A stretch of DNA of 64,000 nucleotides from CAJCJE01 sp036494465 (GCA_036494465.1 DASXOJ010000176.1:1-64000); one strand, 5' to 3'. Counted from the first letter of the stretch, positions 16,404 to 25,300 are shown. Made by a program: numbers and translations. Notes: a model not told the origin generated them from the letters alone.

Positions 16404-16452
16404 ACACATGTGTAAGACATTTGTAACGGGTATACCCGGGAAAGCCGTTACA
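16404..16452. promoter_or_regulatory. Nested palindromes upstream of the DipZ-type gene
   Basis: The 126-base gap between the ABC-F and DipZ genes contains ACACATGTGT (16404-16413), CGGGTATACCCG (16427-16438) and the pair TGTAACGG (16422-16429) / CCGTTACA (16445-16452). One or more may be operators for a redox- or metal-responsive repressor; which is unknown. Confidence 0.45.
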
Positions 16453-16504
16453 TCGCAGCAATAGTGTGTTCGCGGGGGAGTCGAACAACGAAGTAGGAGC
16501 GTGC

Positions 16505-18274
16505 ATGATCACGTTGATCGTGGTCGGATTTCTGGCCGGCGTGATCACCAGCATTTCCCCGTGCGTGCTCCCGGTCATCCCGGTGGTGCTCACCGCGGGC
16601 AGCAACCACCGCGCTCGCACCCCGGTCGGCGCTCCAGCCCCGGTCGGCGCCGCGGCTCCGGACGGCGAACCCCAGGCGGGGCGGCGCTGGTCGTGGCGCC
16701 CCTACGGCATCGTCGCCGGTCTGGTGCTGAGCTTCTGCGTGTCCACCCTGTTCGGTTCCCTGGTGCTCTCCGCGTTGCACCTGCCGCAGGATCTCCTGCG
16801 CTACGCCGGGATCGTGGTCCTCGTGCTGATCGGCGTCGGGCTGATCTGGGCGCGGTTCGGCGACCTGCTGGAGCGGCCCTTCGCGCGCATCCGCGGTCGC
16901 CGCGTCAACCCGAACAGCAACGGCCTGATCACCGGCCTCGGGCTCGGGCTGCTGTTCGTGCCGTGCGCCGGTCCGGTGCTCGCCACCATCGTCGTGCTCG
17001 GCGCGACGCACAAGGTCGGATTCGACGCTCTCGTACTGACCGTCGCCTTCGGTATCGGAGTCGGCGTGCCGCTGCTGGTGCTCGCCGTCGCGGGCGACGC
17101 GATCGTGCGCAGGACCGGCCTGCTGCGCAAGCGAGCACGCGGCATCCGGATCACCGCGGGCGTGCTGATGATCGTGGTCGCGCTGGCCATCGGCTTGAAC
17201 CTGACCGACGGACTGCAGACCGCGGTCCCCGGCTACACCAACGCGCTGCAGAACTCCGTCGAGCAGAACCCGAGCGCGGCAGGCCAACTGCACGCGTTGA
17301 CCTCAGGACAGCAGGCGAACGGCAACAACACAATCCAGCCCGGCGCCGACTGCCAACCCAACGGTCTGGAACTGGAAAACTGTGGTCAGGCACCGGAACT
17401 GGCCGGCATCAACGCCTGGCTGAACACTCCCGGCAACTCTCCGCTGACCCTGAAGAGCCTGCGCGGCAAGGTCGTGCTGATCGACTTCTGGACCTACAGC
17501 TGCATCAACTGCCGCCGCGCCCTGCCACACGTGGAAGCCTGGTACAACGCCTACCAGCGCAACGGATTCGTGGTCATCGGCGTGCACACGCCCGAATTCG
17601 CGTTCGAGCACGTGGTCTCCAACGTCAGCTCGCAGGCGGCGTCGCTCGGCGTCAGGTACCCGGTCGCGATCGACAACGACTACGCGACCTGGAACGCTTT
17701 CGAGAACCAGTACTGGCCTGCCGAATACCTGATCGACCAGACCGGTGTCATCCGGCACATCGCGTTCGGCGAAGGCGACTACGGCAACACCGAGAACGAC
17801 ATCCGGGAGCTGCTCGGCGAAGGCGACCCGACCGTGCACCTGGCGTCGCCGACCGACGTCGCGGACACCACGCCCACCGAGCAGCAGACCCAGGAAACCT
17901 ATCTGGGCAGCCAATACGCGCCGCTGCACGTGAGTGGCACCGCGCCCACCGCCAGCAGCACCAAGACCTACCAGTTCCCGAACGCGGTGCAACAGGACAC
18001 GTTCGCCCTGTCCGGTACCTGGACCGAAAGCGCGGAGATGCTGACCGCAGGCGCGAACGCCCAGCTACAGCTGAACTACCAAGCCAACGACGTCTACCTC
18101 GTGCTCGGCGGCACCGGCACCGTGAAAGTCGACGTGAACGGTCGCACGCAAGGCATCCAGGTAGGCGGCGTGCCCAAGCTGTACACACTGGTCAGCGGAC
18201 AGAGTGACGCTCGTGCGACGCTCACTCTGACCGCTGACCCAGGTGTTGCCGCCTACGACTTCACCTTCGGTTAG
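16505..18274 (+). CDS. dipZ: DipZ-type CcdA/thioredoxin fusion protein
   Basis: 589-residue membrane protein. Residues 1-245 form a CcdA-like electron-transfer module with the paired cysteines in SPCVLPVIPV and FVPCAGPVLA and six or more membrane helices. Residues about 290-440 form an extracytoplasmic thioredoxin domain with active site TYSCINCRRALPH (CxxC), and the C-terminal 150 residues are the beta-rich DipZ domain. It should carry reducing power across the membrane to exported thiol proteins or cytochrome c maturation, as proposed for the mycobacterial homologue. AGGAG lies 5 bases before ATG 16505. Confidence 0.92.
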   Translation: MITLIVVGFLAGVITSISPCVLPVIPVVLTAGSNHRARTPVGAPAPVGAAAPDGEPQAGRRWSWRPYGIVAGLVLSFCVSTLFGSLVLSALHLPQDLLRYAGIVVLVLIGVGLIWARFGDLLERPFARIRGRRVNPNSNGLITGLGLGLLFVPCAGPVLATIVVLGATHKVGFDALVLTVAFGIGVGVPLLVLAVAGDAIVRRTGLLRKRARGIRITAGVLMIVVALAIGLNLTDGLQTAVPGYTNALQNSVEQNPSAAGQLHALTSGQQANGNNTIQPGADCQPNGLELENCGQAPELAGINAWLNTPGNSPLTLKSLRGKVVLIDFWTYSCINCRRALPHVEAWYNAYQRNGFVVIGVHTPEFAFEHVVSNVSSQAASLGVRYPVAIDNDYATWNAFENQYWPAEYLIDQTGVIRHIAFGEGDYGNTENDIRELLGEGDPTVHLASPTDVADTTPTEQQTQETYLGSQYAPLHVSGTAPTASSTKTYQFPNAVQQDTFALSGTWTESAEMLTAGANAQLQLNYQANDVYLVLGGTGTVKVDVNGRTQGIQVGGVPKLYTLVSGQSDARATLTLTADPGVAAYDFTFG

Positions 18275-18305
18275 TACTTGGCAAACGCTCTGCTTTTGGC
18301 GCCGC

Positions 18306-19316
18306 TCAGTACTTCGCGAGCGTCGTGGTGAAGGCCAGCGAGCTCTGCGATACCCCGCTGCACGTCGGCGACGAAGCAGGCGAAGCGACCGCGTTGGCTG
18401 CCGATCCACCACAGCTCTGGTCGCGGGTCAGCGACCAGTACGCGAGCCTGCCGAGACCGTTGGACGCGGCGAAGCTCTCCACCGTGCTGGCGTCGGCCAG
18501 GGTGAACGTGGAACCGTCGTCGTTGACCCCGATCATCGGGGTCAGGCCGACGTTGGCGTAGGAGTAGCTGGAGTCGATCTGTTTCATCTGCGCCAGTGCG
18601 CCCTTGGCCGCGTTGACGGCCGCGGTGCCCATCTCCTCACCGGTGCCCGCGTAGTAGTCCATCGCCATCAGGTTGACGACGTCGATCTTGACGCCTGCGT
18701 TGTGCGCGGCCTGGACCAGACCGACGCCGTAGTTGTCCATGCCGGTCGGCGTGACCGGAATGGTGATCGAGAAGACCAGGCCGGAGTTGTTGGCCTTCAA
18801 CGTCTTCATGGCGGTGTAGAGGCGCGTCGCCGCCGCCGTGTCGGCGACCGCGGCACCCTCGATGTCGAAGTCGAGAGCCTTGGCACCGTAGGTGGTGATC
18901 AGGTTCTGCAACGACGAGTTGATCGTGGACTGGTTGGTGCACGACCCTGCGATCGAGTAACCGTCGGCGCCACCGGAGGAGATGATCAGCGAGCCACCCT
19001 CCGACTTGGCCTTGGCGATCTCCGGGTCGATGAACGGGTCGTTGCCGATCGGCTCGGTGTCGCCCCATTCCTGGGTGCACCCTTCACCGATGACGAAGGC
19101 CGCCGTGTACGCCTTCAATCCCTTGCTGGTGAGCGCGGTGTTCAACAGCGACTCGGTGGACTCGCCCATGTCCACATACGGCGCGACGGCGTAGGTGCCC
19201 GCCGCGGCCGCGTTGGAGATGACCCGCGCGGGCTGCGCGGCGGCGCTCGTCGTCATGGTCGCCAGCGCGAGTCCGACCGGGATGAGCGCGATGGCAAGGC
19301 GAGATCGTATGGGCAT
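18306..19316 (-). CDS. Secreted glycoside hydrolase family 18 (chitinase-like) protein
   Basis: 336-residue protein with a Sec signal peptide (RLAIALIPVGLALATMTTSAAA) and a GH18 barrel. The catalytic motif is KALDFDIEGAAV, with the Glu acting as acid in family 18; SGGADGYS and AMDYYAG are further barrel motifs. It resembles the small actinomycete chitinases with no separate chitin-binding domain. A DasR-like site (19405-19420) lies about 90 bases upstream of the start, consistent with control by N-acetylglucosamine. Convergent with dipZ. Confidence 0.88.
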   Translation of the reverse strand: MPIRSRLAIALIPVGLALATMTTSAAAQPARVISNAAAAGTYAVAPYVDMGESTESLLNTALTSKGLKAYTAAFVIGEGCTQEWGDTEPIGNDPFIDPEIAKAKSEGGSLIISSGGADGYSIAGSCTNQSTINSSLQNLITTYGAKALDFDIEGAAVADTAAATRLYTAMKTLKANNSGLVFSITIPVTPTGMDNYGVGLVQAAHNAGVKIDVVNLMAMDYYAGTGEEMGTAAVNAAKGALAQMKQIDSSYSYANVGLTPMIGVNDDGSTFTLADASTVESFAASNGLGRLAYWSLTRDQSCGGSAANAVASPASSPTCSGVSQSSLAFTTTLAKY

Positions 19317-19404
19317 GAAAAATCAACCCTCTCGTACAGTGTTCTCGGCACGCCTGGTAAACGCTTCGGGCGCTAGCTACGGGTTGCCCGGGGCGTCTTA
19401 CAAA

Positions 19405-19420
19405 AATGGACTAGACCACT
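19405..19420. promoter_or_regulatory. DasR-like (dre) operator upstream of the GH18 gene
   Basis: AATGGACTAGACCACT agrees with the published dre consensus for DasR (A-S-TGGTCTAGACCA-S-T, S being G or C) at 14 of 16 positions by eye. It lies in the 246-base gap upstream of the GH18 start. DasR represses chitin-use genes and is released by glucosamine-6-phosphate. Confidence 0.65.
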
Positions 19421-19562
19421 GCGCCAGTCAAGGCTTTGCCCGCGCGGAAATTGTCAAGGGCGAATTATTGACAAATTAATATGATGCTGTTGAATCATTC
19501 CCAGGTTTGAGCATGCCATATCGCGGGCACCAATGGAGCCGAACTCGAACGATTCCGCTGAG

Positions 19563-20699
19563 CTATTCGGGTGTGAACTCGGCGCGCACTCCGAGCAGCC
19601 GGATCGGCCGGCCAAGCTCGACCCGGCCCAGCAACTCCGCAGCGGCCGACGCCACCACATCAGCATCGGCGGTCGGCTCCGGCAGCGTGAGGCTGCGCGT
19701 GGTCGTGAAGAACGGCGCGAACCGAACCTTGATACCGACCCGAGCCGCCGGTCTCCCGTCCGCGTGCACATCATCGGTGACCCGCCGGGCGAGCACCTCC
19801 AGTTGCGCGCGGATCTCGGCGGCCTCGGTCAGGTTCTGCTGGTAGGTGACCTCCCGGCCGCAACCCTTCGGCACGTAGGGCGTCTCGTCCACGGTCACCT
19901 CGCCGGCACCCAGCGCGAGCTGCCGGAACCACGGCCCCATCTTCGGCCCGAACCGTGCGGCCAACGCCTGCGGATCGGCCCTGGCCAGGTCGGCGACCGT
20001 GCGCAGCCCCTCATCGGCCAGCTTGCTCGCGGTGCGGCCGCCGATGCCCCACAGCGCGTCGGTCGGCAGGTCCGCCATCACCGCCACCCAGTTGTCCCTG
20101 GTCAACCGATAGACACCTGCAGGCTTCCCGCTTTGCCCGATTTCTTGCGTCCCGCTCTGCCCGATCTTTTGCGTCCCGCTTTGCCTGATTTTTTGCTTCG
20201 CGCTCTGTCCGATCTTTTGCTTCGCAAAGCCAGTGGCCAGCTTGGCGCGCAGCTTGTTGTCCCCGATCCCGACCGAACACGACAACCCGGTGGCCTCATC
20301 GACCCCGACCCGGATGGCGGCAGCCAGCCCCTCCGGATCGTCGGTCCGCGCGCCCAGGAACGCCTCGTCCCACCCCAGCACCTCGACGACCACCGGAAAC
20401 TCCCGCAACGTCGCCATCACCCGCTCGGACACCGCCTCGTAAGCGGGCGCGTCCACCGCCAAGAAGACCGCATCCGGGCACTTCTTCGCCGCCGTCCGCA
20501 ACGGCATTCCCGAGTGCACACCGAACTCGCGCGCCTCATACGACGCCGTCGACACCACAGCGCGCTGCGTAGGATCCCCGGTCCCGCCGACCACCACCGG
20601 TTTCCCGCGCAGCTCGGGATGCCGCTGCACCTCGACCGCCGCGATGAACTGATCGAGATCAACGTGCAGCACCCAAGCCGCCTCGTCCTGTCCAGGCAC
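19563..20699 (-). CDS. dinB: DNA polymerase IV (DinB, Y family)
   Basis: 378-residue translesion polymerase. Catalytic residues are in HVDLDQFIAAVE (metal-binding Asp) and LGWDEAFLGA (Asp-Glu). The helix-hairpin-helix (DALWGIGGRTASKLADEG) and little-finger domain follow. Unusually, four 8-residue repeats of the type xxQKIGQS are inserted near residue 160-192, between ATGFA and KPAGVYRL, where homologues run straight through. They come from a 24-bp DNA tandem repeat (20127-20222). The frame stays open and the rest is intact, so the protein is probably functional. Confidence 0.93.
   Translation of the reverse strand: MPGQDEAAWVLHVDLDQFIAAVEVQRHPELRGKPVVVGGTGDPTQRAVVSTASYEAREFGVHSGMPLRTAAKKCPDAVFLAVDAPAYEAVSERVMATLREFPVVVEVLGWDEAFLGARTDDPEGLAAAIRVGVDEATGLSCSVGIGDNKLRAKLATGFAKQKIGQSAKQKIRQSGTQKIGQSGTQEIGQSGKPAGVYRLTRDNWVAVMADLPTDALWGIGGRTASKLADEGLRTVADLARADPQALAARFGPKMGPWFRQLALGAGEVTVDETPYVPKGCGREVTYQQNLTEAAEIRAQLEVLARRVTDDVHADGRPAARVGIKVRFAPFFTTTRSLTLPEPTADADVVASAAAELLGRVELGRPIRLLGVRAEFTPE
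20127..20222. repeat. Four-copy 24-bp tandem repeat inside dinB
   Basis: Units at 20127, 20151, 20175 and 20199, each 24 bases long and similar to CCCGCTTTGCCCGATYTTTT followed by GCGT or GCTT. They are poorer in G+C than the flanking gene. The length is a multiple of three, so copy-number change would keep the frame. Confidence 0.9.
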
Positions 20700-20798
20700 A
20701 GCCCCACGCTACGTGCACTCGCGGCGGTGCGCCTGCCGTTCGGGACCTGTCCCGAGCCCGCGCTGCTATATCTTCGTCCAACAGAAGGAGCGGACCGA

Positions 20799-21188
20799 AT
20801 GGGATGGCGAGGCAGGGACGTCGAACTGCGCTGCGGCCAGTGCGACGCGAAATTCGCCCGCGTCCACATCCGAGCGGTGTATCCGACGTTGCATGTGCGG
20901 CCCCTCGACAACGACGTGTGCCTCATGCCGAGGCCGGGTTACTCCATCAACGAGGAAGCCAGGCAGCGGGGCGAGAGGGCCGCGAAGTCCGGAGACCCGC
21001 TGCTGATCGAGTCGGAAAGCCGTGTCACGAGGTATCTGCACAACGTTGCCGGCGAGATCGTTTACGACCTGCGATGTTCGTGCGGGCTGCGCTATGTGCG
21101 GTCCACTCCGGATCTGCGCTGGCAGATTCGGAATACCGGCGGTCCGTGCGTGACGCTCTCCCCGAACATCGCCACCTGGCGCAAGTAA
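20799..21188 (+). CDS. Hypothetical zinc-ribbon-like protein
   Basis: 129-residue protein of unknown function. CGQC near the N-terminus and CSC near residue 95 (YDLRCSCGLRYVRS) look like halves of a zinc-binding ribbon. The middle (MPRPGYSINEEARQRGERAA) is hydrophilic, and no signal or membrane segment is seen. ATG 20799 is preceded by AAGGAG at 8 bases. Divergent from dinB; no functional link is apparent. Confidence 0.7.
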   Translation: MGWRGRDVELRCGQCDAKFARVHIRAVYPTLHVRPLDNDVCLMPRPGYSINEEARQRGERAAKSGDPLLIESESRVTRYLHNVAGEIVYDLRCSCGLRYVRSTPDLRWQIRNTGGPCVTLSPNIATWRK

Positions 21189-21316
21189 GCCCAGATTGGT
21201 CCATTGTGGACTTTTCCTGCTGTCTGTCAAATGTGATTAACCGGAAAGATGAGGCTCGTTCGTTTTAGGCTGTAAGACTGGCTGACGCCAAGGCATCCAC
21301 CACTTCGGGAGCCACT

Positions 21317-21862
21317 ATGCGTCGACGCCTGTTATCGATGACCACCGGCATCGCCGGAACCATCATCCTGACCACCGCTCTGGTTGCCCCTGCGGCCGCT
21401 GCTTCGCCAGCCATCGTCGCGGGTGCGGCGGCCACCTGTTCGACGAGCTACTTACCGTTGCCTGACCCGTCCTGCACGCCGGGTGTCACCAACCCGGCCG
21501 TTACCCAGGCGACCATCGGCTCGACCATCTGCGTGTCGGGTTGGACGGCCACCATCCGGCCGCCGACGTCCTACACCAACAAGCTCAAGCAGCAGGGCAT
21601 CGCCGACTACGGATACAGCGACACCAGCATGTCCGACTACGAGGAAGACCACTTCCTCGCACTCGAAGACGGTGGCGACCCGCGCGATCCGCACAACCTC
21701 TGGCCCGAACCGCACAGCGGCGACGGCAACTCCTATGACAAGGACGGCGTCGAGACCAAGGTCAAGAACGCCATCTGCAAAGGCACCGTGACGCTCGCTG
21801 CCGCGCAGCACGCGATGCTGACCGACTGGGCCACGGCCGAACAGGTGCTGGGCATCAGCTGA
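21317..21862 (+). CDS. Secreted HNH-nuclease-like protein
   Basis: 181-residue protein with a signal peptide (residues 1 to about 34, ending PAAAAS). The C-terminal domain contains DYEEDHFLALEDGGDPRDPHNLWPEP, which has the Asp-His pair and distal Asn of an HNH/beta-beta-alpha-metal nuclease like those of actinomycete DUF1524-type proteins. Four cysteines suggest disulfides outside the cell. Likely an exported nuclease; activity on DNA or RNA is unproven. Confidence 0.7.
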   Translation: MRRRLLSMTTGIAGTIILTTALVAPAAAASPAIVAGAAATCSTSYLPLPDPSCTPGVTNPAVTQATIGSTICVSGWTATIRPPTSYTNKLKQQGIADYGYSDTSMSDYEEDHFLALEDGGDPRDPHNLWPEPHSGDGNSYDKDGVETKVKNAICKGTVTLAAAQHAMLTDWATAEQVLGIS

Positions 21863-21925
21863 GCAACGTGTGCCGCCGCGGGCTCGCGTCGCCGGGTCCG
21901 CGACGGTCCACTTCGGACTTGCGAA

Positions 21926-22744
21926 TCAGCCTGCCGGGCGACTGCCGATCAAGACGGTGGAACCCAGTTCCGCGCAACCCGCGGTGGTCGCGAGCAGACC
22001 GGCTTCGGTGAATATCCGGGTGGCGATTGCGGCTTGGCGTTCGCTGGTCTCCACGAGCAGTTGTCCGCCGGGGGCCAGCCAGACCGGCGCCTCCTGCGCG
22101 ACCCTGCGCAGGATTCCCAAACCGTCGGTGCCGCCGTCCAACGCGCGCAGCGGTTCGTGTTCGCGTGCTTCGGCGGGCAGCAGCGCGATCTCGTTGCTGG
22201 GCACGTAGGGCACGTTCGCGGTGATGATGTGCACGGCGCCGCGCAGCTTGCGCGGCAGCGGGTCGAACAGGTCGCCCTGATACACCGTGCCGCCGAAGCG
22301 TTCCAGGTTGCGGCGCGCGCATTCTGCCGCCGCTGGTTCGATGTCGCTTGCCTGGAGTTGGACCTGCTCCAGTTCGGTCGCGAGCACCGCACCGAGCGCG
22401 CCGGAGCCGCAACACAGGTCCAGTACCACGAGTTCTTCGGTTTCGCCCGAGTCGAGGATGTTCCTGCCGAGGTCGACGGCTTGCCGCGCGAGGAACTCGG
22501 TGCGCCTGCGCGGCACGAAAACTCCTGGGGCGACCGCGATCCGCAGGCCGCAGAACTCGGCCCAGCCGACGATCTGTTCCAGCGGCAGGCCCTCGACGCG
22601 CTGCTGCACCATCGCCGCGAGCGCGGTGGCGTCGGGAGCGGCGGCGATCAGCAGGCGCGCCTCGTCCTCGGCGAAGACACAACCTGCCGCGCGCAGCCGG
22701 GAAACGATGGCCGTGGGGGTCAGCACGATGGGAGAGCTTGACAT
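21926..22744 (-). CDS. PrmC/HemK-like N5-glutamine methyltransferase
   Basis: 272-residue SAM-dependent methyltransferase. The N-terminal helical part (about 1-75) contains EQIVGWAEFCGLRIAV. The SAM motif is VVLDLCCGSGALGAVLA, and the catalytic motif reads ITANVPYVPS where NPPY is usual (Pro to Val at the second position), as in the actinomycete subgroup annotated as putative protein N5-glutamine methyltransferases. True PrmC modifies release factors; this paralogue's substrate is unknown. Start placed at ATG 22744; ATG 22774 is also possible. Confidence 0.85.
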   Translation of the reverse strand: MSSSPIVLTPTAIVSRLRAAGCVFAEDEARLLIAAAPDATALAAMVQQRVEGLPLEQIVGWAEFCGLRIAVAPGVFVPRRRTEFLARQAVDLGRNILDSGETEELVVLDLCCGSGALGAVLATELEQVQLQASDIEPAAAECARRNLERFGGTVYQGDLFDPLPRKLRGAVHIITANVPYVPSNEIALLPAEAREHEPLRALDGGTDGLGILRRVAQEAPVWLAPGGQLLVETSERQAAIATRIFTEAGLLATTAGCAELGSTVLIGSRPAG

Positions 22745-22985
22745 GACTGCGCCTTTCGACAGCCCAGTGGGCATGGGGCGCTCGCCGTTGCCGGTTATCG
22801 GCAACATCGAGGCGAGGACACCCGATCGTTAACGGAGAAGATGGGTCTCACCTCCAGACCTAGGTCGACTTGACCTGCACAAGATTACCCATCCGAGACG
22901 TGCGCCCGTCAATCCGATTACTTTCGGCGACAGCGGGTACACAAAAGAGTGAGTGTCAAGTAACGATGGCAGGAGGCGATAGCTG

Positions 22986-23444
22986 ATGACCAACGTTCGG
23001 CGACTCTCCCGGTTGACCGCTGCCGGACTTGCGGTGGCGGCCGGAACCGCTGGGTGGCTGATCGCCGGCGCCGGGCAGGCGTCGGCCGCGACCGCACCGC
23101 CGTGTTCGGCGGCGGCGCGAGCGTGTGTCGATCTGGCGACCCAGCAGGCGTGGTTGATGGACAACGGCGCGGCGACCTACGGACCGATCAACGTGAAGAC
23201 TGGCCGCGCGAGCGCGCCGACCGATCCGGGCACCTTCCACGTCACCTACAAGGATCGGGACCACGTGAGCAGCGTCTACCACGTGGCCATGCCGTACTCG
23301 GTGTTCTTCAACGGTGGGGACGCCTTCCACGAGGGCAGCCTCGCCGAGTCCTCGCACGGCTGCGTCCACCTGTCCCGCTCTTCGGCGGAGACCTTCTACG
23401 CCACGCTTTCCCCTGGCGATGAGGTCGAAGTGGTCCGCGGATAA
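22986..23444 (+). CDS. L,D-transpeptidase (YkuD domain)
   Basis: 152-residue exported protein with a signal peptide (cleavage near GQASAATA). The YkuD catalytic motif is FHEGSLAESSHGCVHLS, with His and the nucleophile Cys. Family members cross-link peptidoglycan by 3-3 bonds or transfer peptides. It is a minimal version, with a catalytic domain only and no Ig-like or LysM domain. GGAGG stands upstream of ATG 22986. A hairpin (23456-23495) follows the stop. Confidence 0.9.
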   Translation: MTNVRRLSRLTAAGLAVAAGTAGWLIAGAGQASAATAPPCSAAARACVDLATQQAWLMDNGAATYGPINVKTGRASAPTDPGTFHVTYKDRDHVSSVYHVAMPYSVFFNGGDAFHEGSLAESSHGCVHLSRSSAETFYATLSPGDEVEVVRG

Positions 23445-23455
23445 AGTCCGTTACA

Positions 23456-23495
23456 GTCGTGGCCGGTGCGGGAATTGTTCCGTCCCGGCCGCGAC
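23456..23495 (+). terminator. Hairpin terminator after the L,D-transpeptidase gene
   Basis: Stem GTCGTGGCCGG with CCGGCCGCGAC (one G-T pair) and further inner pairing GCGGGAA with TTCCGTC, starting 12 bases after the stop codon. No U-run follows, as is common in actinomycetes. Confidence 0.6.
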
Positions 23496-23779
23496 TTCGC
23501 CGACTTGAATACTTTAATTTCGTGGGAAAGCGATCTGGCGAGATTTGAAATGTCGCGATTCTTTCGGGTCTCGACGCGTACGCTCGGCAGGTGTGGCGGG
23601 ACTTTCGGGTAGCCCGATCGGCTGCGCCGGTTGCCCCGTCCAGCGAAGAAGGTCCATCGATCGGTCACTTTTTCGTTACTGGAAACCGGGTGTCGCTGTC
23701 CGGTTGTCCGGGTGATCATGAGCGGCTGTTGTCGCAATCCGGTAATATTTTCTCCTCCAGCGGGAATCTGGAGGGGGAT
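23496..23779. other. Non-coding stretch between the terminator and the IS110-type element
   Basis: No supported gene. It is AT-richer than its neighbours (for example around 23500-23560 and 23740-23760), and the short open frames in it have no ribosome site or recognisable product. Confidence 0.5.
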
Positions 23780-25220
23780 TCATGAGACACCTTCTGTCAA
23801 CCTCAGGCAGCCGTGACTGCCTGACAGCTGGTGGACCGGTTACGGATGTGGACAGCCTCGTTGTAACGGACGTTGTTGATCAGGCAGTGCCACAGGATTT
23901 CCAGCCACCGGTTCGCCAGCGCGCGCAGAGCACTGTGGTGCGCTTTCCCGGCAGCGATTTTCCGGTCATAGAACTCGCGCGCCCAGGTCGAGGTTCTCAG
24001 AGTGCAAAAGGCCCACTGATGCACGGCGCTGCCGAGGTACCGGTTATGAGCCAGGCGGCGGGCGACGACGAATTCGCTGCGGCCGGATCGTCGGGTAACA
24101 GGCGCGGTTCCCGCGTAACACTGCAACCCGTTCGGTGTGTCGAACTGCTCGATGTGGTCCCCGATCTCTCCGGCGATCCGGGCGGCGAGGATGTCTCCGA
24201 GCCCGGGGAAGCTCAGGTAGATATCACCGCCCGGTACCGCTTTTCCCGGATCAGGGTTCCGGGGCTGTTTGGCTCGGCCGTATCGAGCGTCACCGAGCAG
24301 CAGTTCGGCCATCCGTCGTTCCCAGGCTTTCCGGGCCTCGCGCAACGCGAGGAGCTGGGTCGCGGTCAACACGATTGTGGTGGCTTTCGCCCGGAGCAGG
24401 TAATCCGGGACGGGCAGCTGCTCACCGGCCAGGGCGTCGGTGATCCGGGCGGCGAAGCGGTCGGGCCAGCCGTGGCGAGCCGATCGGGCGAACGCGTCGA
24501 TCGTGTCGGTGCTGGCCTGGGCGAGTTGGGCGTGCGTGGGCCAGGTCGCCAGCAGTTTCAGCACGATCGGGCTGCCCAGGTCGTCACCAGCGATGGCCAG
24601 CACGGCCGGGAACGTCGCCAACAAGTCGGCCCGCAGCCGGTTGAGCAACCGCCGCTGATCACGAGCGGCGCGTTCGTCATCGCGGGTAATCGAACGCAGC
24701 TCACCGGCCAGGTCGCCGTGCGGGATCAGCTTCCGCAGCTCCAGAAACTGGTCCAGGGCCAGACGACAGCAGATCCGGGCGTCTTCGGCGTCGTCTTTCT
24801 TCTTCGCCGGGCCGCGTCGCCGAGCGACGAGGTCGGGGTTGACGGGCAACACAGTGAATCCGGCGTCGGTCAGCGCCTCGACCAGTGGGCCGTGCCGGGT
24901 TTCCAGCACGACACGGACCTCGGCCGGGTCGGTTTCCAGTTCCAAGCACCGGCTGATCAACCGGTTGACACCGGCGGCGGTGTGGTCGATACGGAACTGT
25001 TGAACGATTCCCTCGTCTGGTGTGCCGAGCGCGATGTCGTGAAACGACTCCGCCCAGTCGATGCCTACTCCCAACACGTGTGTCAGTTCCTTACCTGTGG
25101 GCGATCGAAGCAACCGGAGCAGGAGGCGTTGCATCGTGCTGATAGACCAGTCCTCACCGGGACGACACCTTCCGAGATGACAAGCCTCCGGCTGAAACCT
25201 CCGGGGACGCCGTCTCATGA
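23780..25220 (-). mobile_element. IS110-family insertion element, approximate limits
   Basis: One transposase gene flanked by a 9-bp inverted pair, TCATGAGAC (23780-23788) and GTCTCATGA (25212-25220). IS110-group elements usually lack true terminal repeats and make no target duplication, so the real ends may lie outside these marks, especially on the 25.2-25.3 kb side. It sits next to a decayed DUF6879 module. Confidence 0.65.
23803..25134 (-). CDS. IS110-family transposase (DEDD plus Transposase_20)
   Basis: 443-residue recombinase. The N-terminal RuvC-like DEDD domain shows GVGIDWAESFHDIAL (Asp), VVLETRHGPLVEAL (Glu) and KKKDDAEDARICCRLAL (Asp/Asp). The C-terminal domain shows LSFPGLGDILAARIAGEIGD and the serine in TAPVTRRSGRSE. 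All key residues appear intact, so it may be active. Start placed at ATG 25134; the open frame continues upstream to 25245 with weak coding character. IS110 enzymes are guided by a bridge RNA encoded in the element's non-coding end. Confidence 0.9.
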   Translation of the reverse strand: MQRLLLRLLRSPTGKELTHVLGVGIDWAESFHDIALGTPDEGIVQQFRIDHTAAGVNRLISRCLELETDPAEVRVVLETRHGPLVEALTDAGFTVLPVNPDLVARRRGPAKKKDDAEDARICCRLALDQFLELRKLIPHGDLAGELRSITRDDERAARDQRRLLNRLRADLLATFPAVLAIAGDDLGSPIVLKLLATWPTHAQLAQASTDTIDAFARSARHGWPDRFAARITDALAGEQLPVPDYLLRAKATTIVLTATQLLALREARKAWERRMAELLLGDARYGRAKQPRNPDPGKAVPGGDIYLSFPGLGDILAARIAGEIGDHIEQFDTPNGLQCYAGTAPVTRRSGRSEFVVARRLAHNRYLGSAVHQWAFCTLRTSTWAREFYDRKIAAGKAHHSALRALANRWLEILWHCLINNVRYNEAVHIRNRSTSCQAVTAA

Positions 25221-25300
25221 CAGTCCTCGCAGGACAAGCGACCAAAGCGTTCCCCGGAGGTCCCGGCCATGAACCAAGGTAGTCCTATCAGCGAGCAGGT
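25135..25300 (-). ncRNA. Candidate IS110 bridge-RNA region
   Basis: The non-coding end upstream of the transposase is where IS110-subgroup elements encode their bridge RNA. This stretch contains several short stems, for example GTCCT-CGC-AGGAC at 25223-25235 and repeated CCTCCGG runs. I identify it by position only; no loop pairing with target or donor DNA was shown. Confidence 0.25.

Noticed and set aside
19533..20798. Plus-strand extension upstream of the zinc-ribbon gene
   Set aside because: Antisense to dinB; the real start at 20799 has its own ribosome site.
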